Positions 16,276 through 23,321 of a stretch of 64,000 nt of DNA are shown here, one piece after another. Location of the stretch: assembly GCF_003944705.1 (NCBI RefSeq), contig NZ_RWIS01000003.1, forward strand, positions 310,001-374,000, given 5' to 3'. The stretch's first letter is position 1. The number at the start of each line of letters is the position of its first letter. Under the pieces are notes generated by a model, which was given only the letters and a program-made list of their open reading frames with translations, had not been told where the DNA came from and ran no database searches. The translations under genes and the position numbers were made by a program. Source of the stretch: Hymenobacter metallilatus. GTDB taxonomy: Bacteria; Bacteroidota; Bacteroidia; Cytophagales; Hymenobacteraceae.

Positions 16276-16545
16276 CGTCATTCCGATAATAAGAAGAATG
16301 CCATGCTGTTTACTTAGTAACAACTGTTTATGTTAACTAACTCACCACTATTGACCGCCATGCTGAGTATGTGACGCATCAAGCCAGGGTGCTTATCCGC
16401 AGTTGAAGCATCTTCGCTCCGTTTTCATGTTAAGTAATGAGCCCTGTGGTAAACACACTTCGACAAGCGGACGCCAGATGAGGCATGACGTTCCTCCTCC
16501 AAAAGCCTCAGCACGCGAGATTCCTCGGCTTCGCTCGGAATGACG
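16276..16545. repeat. Nested palindromic repeat region (element C) filling the gap before the receptor gene
   Basis: This is a 450-base gap (16120-16570) with no gene. Outer arms CGTCATTCCGA (16276-16286) and TCGGAATGACG (16535-16545) pair perfectly. Inside lies a diverged copy of the CATGCTGAGCATGTG...GCATCAAGCCAGGGTG repeat (16359-16391) that is also present at 30742, and a GCATGACG end near 16490. The second half also carries GAGATTCCTCGGCTTCGCTC, a common intergenic motif form. It reads as one REP-like element inserted in another. Confidence 0.6.
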
Positions 16546-16570
16546 TTTTTAGTATTAACCTGAACGTGTT

Positions 16571-17215
16571 CTATATTTTGCGCACCAAAAATAATCCGTC
16601 GCGCAGGGGCAGAAACACGTTTTCCACCCGCTTGTCAGCCTGCACTTTGTCGTTGAAGGCCCGCACTGCCAACGTGTCCTTATCTGAGGGCTTTATAGGG
16701 TAACTATCCAGCGCTTTGCCGCCCCACAGCACGTTGTCAATCAGCAGAAAGCCGCCGGGTCGCACCTGGGGCAGCACCAGCTCATAGTACGTGTCGTTGT
16801 TAATTTTATCGGCGTCGATGAACACCATGTCCCAGGTTTCAGCTAAGGTGGGCACAATGTCCCGGGCGTTGCCGATGTGCAGCTGAATGCGGGCTTCCTC
16901 GCCGGCCTCTTGCACGTAGCGCCGGATGCGGGTTTCCAGTTCGGGGTTCTGCTCCACGGTATGCAGCACGCCATCGGCCGTCATTCCCTCGGCCAGGCAC
17001 AGGGCCGAATAGCCCGTAAACGTGCCCAGCTCCAGTATCCGCCGCGGCCGGATCATGTGGCTCACCATACTCAGCAGCCGCCCTTGGGCGTGCCCGCTGA
17101 GCATACGGGCGTGCAGCAGCTGCACGTGGGTTTCCCGGTTGAGACGGGCCAGTAGCGGGCTTTCCGGGGTGGTGTGATGGTCGGCGTAGCGTTGAGCGTC
17201 GTCGGGGGAGTACAT
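16571..17215 (-). CDS. Class I SAM-dependent O-methyltransferase (metal-dependent type)
   Basis: 214 residues, typical for the bacterial catechol/caffeoyl-CoA-type family. The SAM motif ILELGTFTGYSALCLAEGM is at about 60, the metal-binding VFIDADK at about 130 and LIDNVLWGGKALD at about 157. It methylates small hydroxylated molecules; the substrate is unknown. Its start lies only 7 bases past the stop of the SRA-HNH gene, so it is very likely cotranscribed with the two SRA genes. This is unusual company and may be coincidental. Confidence 0.92.
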   Translation of the reverse strand: MYSPDDAQRYADHHTTPESPLLARLNRETHVQLLHARMLSGHAQGRLLSMVSHMIRPRRILELGTFTGYSALCLAEGMTADGVLHTVEQNPELETRIRRYVQEAGEEARIQLHIGNARDIVPTLAETWDMVFIDADKINNDTYYELVLPQVRPGGFLLIDNVLWGGKALDSYPIKPSDKDTLAVRAFNDKVQADKRVENVFLPLRDGLFLVRKI

Positions 17216-17222
17216 GAGGAAA

Positions 17223-18107
17223 TTACGTGAACAGGGTGGCCGGCCGATAAATCCGCCGCCGATGGTAAAGCAAATGAGCCGGGTGCGGCTGATGCGTGGG
17301 GGCCACGGTTAGGCGTCCCGTCTCACCTAACAGGCGCCCATCGTCCTGAATGGCCCAGGCCCCTCGGTCGAAGGTAGCGTGGTGATTGGGGCACAGGCAA
17401 AGCAGGTTACTGATTTTGTCGGGGCCGTGATGTGCGCCCCCCAACGGACGAATGTGCGCTGCTTCGGCATAGGCTCCGCCCGGCACCGCAAGCCGGGCGC
17501 GGCACACTTGGCAGCGGTAATCGTACAGCTGCTTCACCGCGTGCATTACGGTTGTGTCGCGTACCAGCTGCTGTACCAGCCGCAGCCGGCGCGGGGCGGC
17601 AGTATAAATCGGTTCCGGTTCCTGCACGGCCGGAGTTTCAGGAGCCGCATCAGCAGGAGCGGAGCGTTGTTCCAGCCTGAACCGCCAGATGCAGTAGCCG
17701 GATTTGCCCACCTCCTGGCTGAACTGCGTCACGTAGTACAACCCGGCATACTGGTAAAACGACAGGCTGCCTTCCTGCACTTTGCGGATAACCCGCACCG
17801 GCGTTTGCTGAGCAAAGCTCAGGCTCAAGGCCAGGTTGCCGCCGCTCAGCTGCTGGTCGGCTACCTGACGGCCTTCCTGGTTGCCGCCTTCCCCGGTGTA
17901 CAGGATACAGCTGCCCAGGTCCATGTCGTCCTCGTAGCCGCCGGAAAGCACAATGGCCTCCGCGGGGTGGCTTTTCAGGCTGGATATGCCCTTGTATAAG
18001 TCCCGGTGCAGACCGGCGCTTTTCACATCCTGCCGGTTCAGGAACTCGTGGCCGGGAAGAATATCGGGTATAGCACCGAGGTGAACAGGTACCGGTTGAT
18101 GTCGCAT
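17223..18107 (-). CDS. SRA/YDG-HNH modification-dependent restriction endonuclease-like protein
   Basis: 294 residues. The N-terminal SRA/YDG domain (about 5-150) has the pattern PGHEFLNRQDVKSAGLHRDLYKG...AIVLSGGYEDDMDLG...ILYTGEGG and ends GKSGYCIWRFRLE. A linker is followed by an HNH nuclease (about 196-265): CQVC, AEAAHIRPLGGAHHG, NLLCLCPNHHATFDRGAW. The SRA-HNH layout is that of known 5-methylcytosine-dependent nucleases (ScoMcrA-like Sco5333 and TagI). The role would be cutting DNA with modified cytosines, for example modified phage DNA. The gene sits 15 bases behind a lone SRA gene and 7 bases before an O-methyltransferase. Activity and modification specificity are inferred. Confidence 0.9.
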   Translation of the reverse strand: MRHQPVPVHLGAIPDILPGHEFLNRQDVKSAGLHRDLYKGISSLKSHPAEAIVLSGGYEDDMDLGSCILYTGEGGNQEGRQVADQQLSGGNLALSLSFAQQTPVRVIRKVQEGSLSFYQYAGLYYVTQFSQEVGKSGYCIWRFRLEQRSAPADAAPETPAVQEPEPIYTAAPRRLRLVQQLVRDTTVMHAVKQLYDYRCQVCRARLAVPGGAYAEAAHIRPLGGAHHGPDKISNLLCLCPNHHATFDRGAWAIQDDGRLLGETGRLTVAPTHQPHPAHLLYHRRRIYRPATLFT

Positions 18108-18122
18108 AAATAATAGACTTGC

Positions 18123-18569
18123 TTATAATTCGAGAGAATCCGGCTCCAGCCGAAATTTCCAGACCAGAAAACCCGACTTGCCGGCCTCATACACGGCATC
18201 CACCACGTGGTACAACCCCTCGTAGCGGTAGCCGCTGCCGGTTTCGTCGTTGATTTTGCGGAAGACACGCACGGGCTGGGTTGTTTCCAGGCTGCGGCGC
18301 AGCATCAGGTTGCGGCCGGTCATTTCCTGGTTTGTCACCTGCTTGCCGGTGCGCGGGTTGCGGCCGCCACTGCCGGAATAGATGATTTCCTCCTCCCGGA
18401 AATCGTCATCCTCGTACTGATCGGCCAGAATAATGGAATCGGCTCCTTCCGCCTCCGAGCCGCTCACGCCCGCGCGCGTGGGCCGGTGCAGCCCCGCCCG
18501 ACTCAGCGCCAGCCGGTTTTCCAGCACGTCGCCGGGCCGGTAGTAGCTGATGTGGCCGAAGATGGGCAT
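18123..18569 (-). CDS. Stand-alone SRA/YDG domain protein
   Basis: 148 residues forming one SRA/YDG domain and nothing else: YYRPGDVLENRLALSRAGLHRPTRAG, then DSIILADQYEDDDF, IIYSGSGGRNPRTGKQVTNQEM and GKSGFLVWKFRLEP. It aligns by eye along its length with the SRA half of the next gene (GLHR, QYEDD/GYEDD, GKSG..WRFRLE), so the two are paralogues. SRA domains flip out and bind modified cytosine. With no nuclease of its own it may target, compete with or regulate the SRA-HNH enzyme 15 bases downstream. The role is inference. Confidence 0.88.
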   Translation of the reverse strand: MPIFGHISYYRPGDVLENRLALSRAGLHRPTRAGVSGSEAEGADSIILADQYEDDDFREEEIIYSGSGGRNPRTGKQVTNQEMTGRNLMLRRSLETTQPVRVFRKINDETGSGYRYEGLYHVVDAVYEAGKSGFLVWKFRLEPDSLEL

Positions 18570-18618
18570 GGGCGGTTAGGGTAGGAGGGTGTGCGGGTGG
18601 GAGGGTAGGAGTTGAGGT

Positions 18619-18758
18619 AGAAAAGCACGTCATGCTGAGCATGTGGTGGAGCCGTAGTCGAAGCATCTCTACTGCTTCGTTGGTACCGGCATTGATTAGC
18701 CAGAGGTAGAGATGCTTCGACTACGGCTCCGCCTCCGCTCAGCATGACGTGCTTTTCT
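18619..18758. repeat. REP-like composite palindrome (element A)
   Basis: A 140-base element with two nested perfect stems. The outer 22-bp arm starts AGAAAAGCACGTCATGCTGA (18619-18640) and pairs with 18737-18758. The inner 25-bp arm (18648-18672, GGAGCCGTAGTCGAAGCATC...) pairs with 18706-18730. The loop is 33 bases. Imperfectly inverted low-complexity DNA (GAGGGTAGGAG / CTCCTACCCTC type) continues outward on both sides, into the end of the M16 gene. It could also terminate M16 transcription. Confidence 0.85.
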
Positions 18759-18769
18759 CAATTCCTATC

Positions 18770-20038
18770 CTACCCTCGCACCTTCTTACCCTCACGCCCC
18801 ACCTTCTCCTCCGGCACGTACTGCAGTACGCTCAGGTTGTCGTCGGTCAGGATTTCGTTGGCCAGCTCCAGCAGTTGCGGGGCGGTGATGCGGCGCACTT
18901 GGTCGAAGATTTCGTTGATGCTTTCGACGCGGCCGATGTCGAGGGTGCTTTTGGCCAGCAGCTGCATCAGGCCGCCGTTGCTTTCCTCGGCCATGGCCAG
19001 TTGGCCCATGAGCTGCTCCTTGGAGGTGTGCAGCTGGGAGGTGCCCAGGGGCTGCTCCCGCAGCTTCTTCAACTCCTTCTGCACCAGTGTAATCGTGCGG
19101 TTTACCTGCTTTTTCTCGGTGCCGAAGTAGATGCCGAACAGCCCCGTATCGGTGTAGGGCGAGTAGGTGGCGTCAATGGTGTACACCAGCCCATATTTCT
19201 CGCGCACGGCCAGGTTGAGGCGGGAATTCATGCCGGGGCCGCCCAGCAGGTTGCTGAGCAGGAAAAACGGAATCCGCCGCTCGTCGTGCAGGGCGTAGGC
19301 CGGGCCGCCAATGAGGCAGTGCGCCTGCGTGATGGGCTTGTGCTCCAGGCGCTCCAGCCGCTGGTAGCCGCTGAACGGCAGCCGGGGCCGCGCGCCCAGC
19401 CGGGCCGGCAGCGGGGCCAGAAACTTATCAGCCAGCCGCTTCACTTCCTTAAATGGCAGGTTGCTTACCGAGCTGAATACCAGCCGGTCGGTGCGTACAT
19501 TTTCGCGCAGAAACTGGTGGAAATCAGCCTGCTGAAAGCCCGAAACACTCTCGCGGGTACCTAGGATGTTGTGGCCCAGGGAATGACGGGCAAATACCAC
19601 GTCATCGAAGTCGTCGATGATGGCGTCTTCGGGGGCGTCGTGGTACATGGCCATTTCCTCCAGAATCACGCCGCGCTCCTTCTCAATCTCCTTTTCGGGG
19701 AAGATGGAGTTGAAGGTGAGGTCGGTGAGCAATTCGAAGGCCCGCTCAAAATGGGTGCTGAGCAGGGAGGCGTAGAAGCAGATTTTCTCCTTGGTAGTGT
19801 AGGCGTTCAGCTCTCCGCCCACAGTTTCGAGGCGGTTGAGGATGTGGAAGCTCTTGCGCTTCTCGGTGCCCTTGAAGGCCATGTGTTCCCAAAAGTGGGC
19901 CAGGCCCTGCTGGTGCGGCTTCTCGTCGCGGGAGCCAATATCCAGCAGGAAGCCGCAGTGGGCAATTTTGGTGTGCAGAACTTGTTTATGCAGAACCCGG
20001 ATGCCGTTGGGCAGCTCGTACAGGTCGTAATCGGACAT
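18770..20038 (-). CDS. M16 family zinc peptidase (pitrilysin-like)
   Basis: 422 residues from ATG 20038 (MSDYDLYELPNGIRVLHKQV); the ORF track start 7 codons upstream is less likely. The inverted zinc motif HxxEH is present as HFWEHMAFKG (about residue 47), with the third ligand in the downstream ERGVILEEMAMY segment. Length matches the single-chain M16B group rather than the 900-residue form. It degrades or processes peptides; location is cytoplasmic or periplasmic, and no signal peptide is seen. The last residues (EKVGREGKKVRG) are encoded by the low-complexity flank of repeat element A, so the C-terminus may have been extended by the repeat. Confidence 0.92.
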   Translation of the reverse strand: MSDYDLYELPNGIRVLHKQVLHTKIAHCGFLLDIGSRDEKPHQQGLAHFWEHMAFKGTEKRKSFHILNRLETVGGELNAYTTKEKICFYASLLSTHFERAFELLTDLTFNSIFPEKEIEKERGVILEEMAMYHDAPEDAIIDDFDDVVFARHSLGHNILGTRESVSGFQQADFHQFLRENVRTDRLVFSSVSNLPFKEVKRLADKFLAPLPARLGARPRLPFSGYQRLERLEHKPITQAHCLIGGPAYALHDERRIPFFLLSNLLGGPGMNSRLNLAVREKYGLVYTIDATYSPYTDTGLFGIYFGTEKKQVNRTITLVQKELKKLREQPLGTSQLHTSKEQLMGQLAMAEESNGGLMQLLAKSTLDIGRVESINEIFDQVRRITAPQLLELANEILTDDNLSVLQYVPEEKVGREGKKVRG

Positions 20039-20157
20039 TGGATGGGGACTTAGGGACATGGGGACTCAGGGGCTTGGCTGTTGCGGCCAATACCCCGGCC
20101 CGGCCCGATATAACCACGCAGGGTGGCATGTAGTTGCAAAGGTACGAATGGTGAAAT

Positions 20158-20322
20158 GGTGAATTTGTGAAGTTGTGAAGTTGCCGTTGTAGCAGCCGGA
20201 TCATTCATCCTGAGTATGCCTGGCATTACGCATGAACAAGTCGTTCCAACGTAGTAAGGTCCTTCGCTCCGCTCAGGATGACAGCCTCATTTTACAAATT
20301 CACCACTTCACAAATTCACCAC
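20158..20322. repeat. REP-like element D with inverted low-complexity flanks
   Basis: The core arms TCATCCTGAG (20205-20214) and CTCAGGATGA (20272-20281) pair perfectly and the core contains GTAAGGTCCTTCGCTCCGCT. Outside it, GGTGAATTTGTGAAG (20158-20172) is the exact reverse complement of CTTCACAAATTCACC (20308-20322). The right flank overlaps the 3' end of the GT9 gene. Confidence 0.7.
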
Positions 20323-21336
20323 CTCTGCTTCCGCCAGCACAGCCAGCAGCTGCTGGGTGCGGATGCCGTGGGCGCAGCGGAAATGGCCCAACGGGCAGGC
20401 TTTATAGCCATGCAGCCCGCAGGGACGGCATTCCAGATCTTTCTCAATTTCCACGATGCGCGAAAATGGGCTCAGCGGGCCGAACCCAAAAAACGGTACC
20501 GTGGAGCAGTACACGGCGCATACCGGTGCTCCCACGGCCGAACACAGGTGCATGGGGGCCGAGTCGTTGACGTAGTTGAGCACCGCCCCGCGCATGAGGG
20601 CGGCCGAGGCCAGCAGGGAAAGTTTGCCCGACAGATTCACCACGCCCGGCCGCGAGGTGCGCTCCAGCAGCTGCTGGCAGGCAGCCGTATCGGGGGGGCC
20701 GCCCAGCAGGTACACGGTATAGTGCGCAGGCAACGCGGCCAGCAGCTGCAGCCACTGCTCCTCCGGGAACTGCTTGGTAAACCACACTGAGGTAGGCGCA
20801 ATACAGATGTACGGGCCCCCGGCAGCATAGGGCGCGGCGGCGGCTTCATCCGGCGGGGTAGGGTAGAGGCGGGGCGGTACCACCGGGCCCTCGTAGGCGG
20901 GGGCAAGCAGGTGCAGGTTGCGTGACACCTCGTGCACGCCTGCCCCGATAACGTGCGGAATGGCGCGCGTAAACCGAAAGGCAAACGGGTTCTTGTCGAA
21001 TCCAATCCGCTCAGGCGCCCCCGAAAAAGCCGTCAACAGGCCCGTGGACGCAAACCGTTGCAGCGTCACCACCCGGCCGTAGTTGGTCTGCCGAATCTGC
21101 TGGAGCAGCTGCCAGAGGCCACCGTATTTGTTGGTTTTCTTATCCCACACCAGCACCCGGCGCACGTGCGGATGGCCCTGCACCAGCCCCTCGTTTCCCT
21201 TCCGCACCAGAAAGTCTACTGGCGTGGCAGGTTCCGTTTGGTGCAGGTACTCCAGCAGCGCCGTGGCCAGAATCACGTCGCCGATGAAGGCAGTCTGGAT
21301 CAGCAGGAGGGCGGGTGGGGCAGCGGATTCGGGCAT
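20308..21336 (-). CDS. Glycosyltransferase family 9 (heptosyltransferase-like)
   Basis: 342 residues. The start LLLIQTAFIGDVILATALLEYL is the characteristic GT9 N-terminus (RxxxxGDxxxxTP type). The C-terminal half has ICIAPTSVWFTKQFPEEQWLQLL, VYLLGGPPD and the acceptor/donor region NYVNDSAPMHLCSAVGAPVCAVYCSTVPFFGFGP. Such enzymes add heptose or a similar sugar to lipopolysaccharide core on the cytoplasmic face. A second GT9 lies at 30914. The segment CRPCGLHGYKACPLGHFRC near the C-terminus, with several Cys, matches one in the paralogue (CRPCSKIGYEQCPKGHFRC), so it is a family trait. The extreme C-terminus is encoded by repeat flank sequence. Confidence 0.92.
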   Translation of the reverse strand: MPESAAPPALLLIQTAFIGDVILATALLEYLHQTEPATPVDFLVRKGNEGLVQGHPHVRRVLVWDKKTNKYGGLWQLLQQIRQTNYGRVVTLQRFASTGLLTAFSGAPERIGFDKNPFAFRFTRAIPHVIGAGVHEVSRNLHLLAPAYEGPVVPPRLYPTPPDEAAAAPYAAGGPYICIAPTSVWFTKQFPEEQWLQLLAALPAHYTVYLLGGPPDTAACQQLLERTSRPGVVNLSGKLSLLASAALMRGAVLNYVNDSAPMHLCSAVGAPVCAVYCSTVPFFGFGPLSPFSRIVEIEKDLECRPCGLHGYKACPLGHFRCAHGIRTQQLLAVLAEAEVVNL

Positions 21337-21424
21337 AGTGCAATATCAGACTACAAAGATACCGGTTCAGCGCAGGTACCCCGCTTTTTTGTCTTATTAA
21401 TGCCAGGCAGCTGTTTAGAGCTAG

Positions 21425-21565
21425 GTTCCCTCCCTGAAAGGAGGGACCAGGGGTGGTTGATGCTGCCAGAACAGATTTTAGCGCTAGTTCTCATCATCGT
21501 TCAGGAACAATCAACCACCCCTAGCCCCCGCCGCTTGATGCGCGGAATTTTTCAAGGAGGGCAAC
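21425..21565. repeat. CCACCCCT-type palindromic intergenic repeat
   Basis: AGGGGTGGTTGA (21449-21460) pairs exactly with TCAACCACCCCT (21511-21522). Outer strings GTTCCCTCC...GGAGGG and CAAGGAGGGCAAC add a weaker second stem. This type of 'CAACCACCCCTAGCCCC' element is widespread in Bacteroidota intergenic DNA. The surrounding gap 21337-21706 holds no gene; TAACTTGG near 21645 is a weak -7 match for the next gene. Confidence 0.65.
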
Positions 21566-21706
21566 TAGCTTCTAGCTCTAGGCTGCTGTTCAAGCTGCAA
21601 CCATCCACCAACCCACCGCGCCTATTCACAACCCGCGTGCTTCTGCCTAACTTGGCCCGGCCGCTTTGGCGGCCTCCGTTTCTGCCACTCAACCCCCGCT
21701 GCCCCC

Positions 21707-22999
21707 ATGCGCTACGGCTCTATATCGCCTGACCTGTTTATTGAGAACCGCCGCCGCTTCCGCGAGCAGCTGCCCCCCGCTTCGTTGGCCATCTTCCACT
21801 CCAACGACATCATGCCGACCAATGCCGACGGCACCATGGCCTTCCGCCAGAACAACGACCTGTTTTACCTCTCTGGGGTTGATCAGGAGGAGAGCATCCT
21901 GGTACTTTTCCCGGATGCGGTGCTGCCTCAATACCGCGAAATCCTGTTTCTGAAGGAAACGAGCGAGCATATTCTGGTGTGGGAGGGCTATAAGCTCACC
22001 AAAGACCAGGCCCGGGAGCAGTCGGGCATTCCTACCATTATGTGGCTGGAGTCGTTCAAAAGTGTGCTGCCGGCCCTGATGAACGAGGCCGAAAACGTGT
22101 ATCTCAACTCCAACGAGCACATCCGGGCCGTGGTAGAGGTAGAAACCCGCGACGCCCGCTTTGTCAAGTGGATCAAGGAGGCCTACCCCTTGCACCAGTA
22201 CCGCCGTCTGGCCCGCATTATGCACCAGCTGCGTGCCATCAAAAGCCCCGAGGAAATCCGGTTGATGCAACGGGCCGCCGACATCACCGAAAAAGCTTTC
22301 CGCCGTCTGTTGGATTTTGTGCGGCCGGGCGTGATGGAATACGAAATCGAAGCCGAAATCTACCACGAGTTCCTGCGCAACGCCTCCCGGGGCCCGGCCT
22401 ACGGCAGCATCATTGCCTCGGGGGCCAATGCCTGCATCCTGCACTACGTCAGCAACGACCGGGAGTGCCAGGACGGCGACGTGCTGCTGATGGATTTCGG
22501 GGCCGAGTTTGCCAACTACGCCGCCGACCTCTCGCGCTCCATTCCTGTAAACGGTACTTTTACCAAGCGCCAGCGCGAGGTGTATGAGGCTGTGCTGCGG
22601 GTGATGAAGTTTGCCACCTCGCGCCTGGTGCCCGGGGGAAACATTGAGGAGTATCACGCCGCCGTGGGCCGCCAGATGGAGCAGGAGCTGATTGGGCTGG
22701 ACTTGCTCAATGCGTCGGATGTACAGAACCAGGACCCCGCTGCTCCGCTCTACAAAAAGTACTTTATGCACGGCACCAGCCATTACCTGGGCCTGGATGT
22801 GCACGATGTGGGCTTCAAGTACCGCACCTTCGAGCCAGGCATGGTGTACACCTGTGAGCCGGGTATCTACATCCGGGAGGAGGGGCTGGGCATCCGCCTC
22901 GAAAATGACATCCTCATCACCAAAACCGGCCCCGACGACCTGATGAAGAACATTCCGCTGGAAGCCGCCGACATTGAGCGGCTGATGCAGCAACGGTAA
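21707..22999 (+). CDS. pepP: Aminopeptidase P (Xaa-Pro aminopeptidase)
   Basis: 430 residues with an N-terminal AMP_N domain (about 5-140: LPPASLAIFHSND, NNDLFYLSGVDQEES) and the C-terminal pita-bread metallopeptidase fold. Dinuclear metal ligands are visible: D in LLMDFGAEF, D in YAADLSRSIP, H in GTSHYLGLDVHD, E in TCEPGIYI and E in IRLENDI. It removes the first residue from peptides with proline in second position, in the cytoplasm; no signal peptide. It is a single gene with its own terminator. Confidence 0.95.
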   Translation: MRYGSISPDLFIENRRRFREQLPPASLAIFHSNDIMPTNADGTMAFRQNNDLFYLSGVDQEESILVLFPDAVLPQYREILFLKETSEHILVWEGYKLTKDQAREQSGIPTIMWLESFKSVLPALMNEAENVYLNSNEHIRAVVEVETRDARFVKWIKEAYPLHQYRRLARIMHQLRAIKSPEEIRLMQRAADITEKAFRRLLDFVRPGVMEYEIEAEIYHEFLRNASRGPAYGSIIASGANACILHYVSNDRECQDGDVLLMDFGAEFANYAADLSRSIPVNGTFTKRQREVYEAVLRVMKFATSRLVPGGNIEEYHAAVGRQMEQELIGLDLLNASDVQNQDPAAPLYKKYFMHGTSHYLGLDVHDVGFKYRTFEPGMVYTCEPGIYIREEGLGIRLENDILITKTGPDDLMKNIPLEAADIERLMQQR

Positions 23000-23028
23000 G
23001 GGGCTGAAAGCCGGAGTAGGCCGCGGTA

Positions 23029-23072
23029 CCCCCCTTTGCTCGAACCCGGGCAAAGGGGGGATATCTTTTTTT
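23029..23072 (+). terminator. Terminator of the aminopeptidase P gene
   Basis: CCCCCCTTTGC / GCAAAGGGGGG forms an 11-bp perfect stem with a 10-base loop, followed by ATATCTTTTTTT. It starts 30 bases after the stop codon. The rest of the 320-base gap to the OmpA gene is AT-rich and otherwise unremarkable. Confidence 0.85.
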
Positions 23073-23309
23073 GGGAGTTGAGAGAACAGGTTTCAGGGCC
23101 GCAAAACCGGGCGGGTATAGCGGGTTTTTGGAGAAGTGTTAAGTATATAACCTATTGAATATGTAATAATTGGCTCAGGTCTGAGGAGGGTGTACAAGTG
23201 GAGCGAATAAGCCCAGGACAACTTTATTTCGGCTGGGTAGGTATAGGCGGTAGTCCGAAGCTAGGCTGGTAAAAGGCCTCCTGCTTCCACCCAAGCCATT
23301 TCTTCCACC

Positions 23310-23317
23310 TAATTTCG
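23310..23317 (+). promoter_or_regulatory. Putative -7 box of the OmpA gene
   Basis: TAATTTCG is one base from TAnnTTTG and lies only 4 bases before the ATG, which would give a nearly leaderless transcript. No clear -33 TTTG is seen. Confidence 0.3.
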
Positions 23318-23321
23318 CCCC

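Noticed and set aside
18619-18758. Element A as a CRISPR or IS end
   Set aside because: No regular spacers, no transposase and no target duplication; it is a palindromic repeat.
21689-23053. 454-residue ORF opposite aminopeptidase P
   Set aside because: Covers the same bases as a clear metallopeptidase gene; composition is typical of antisense reading of GC-rich codons.
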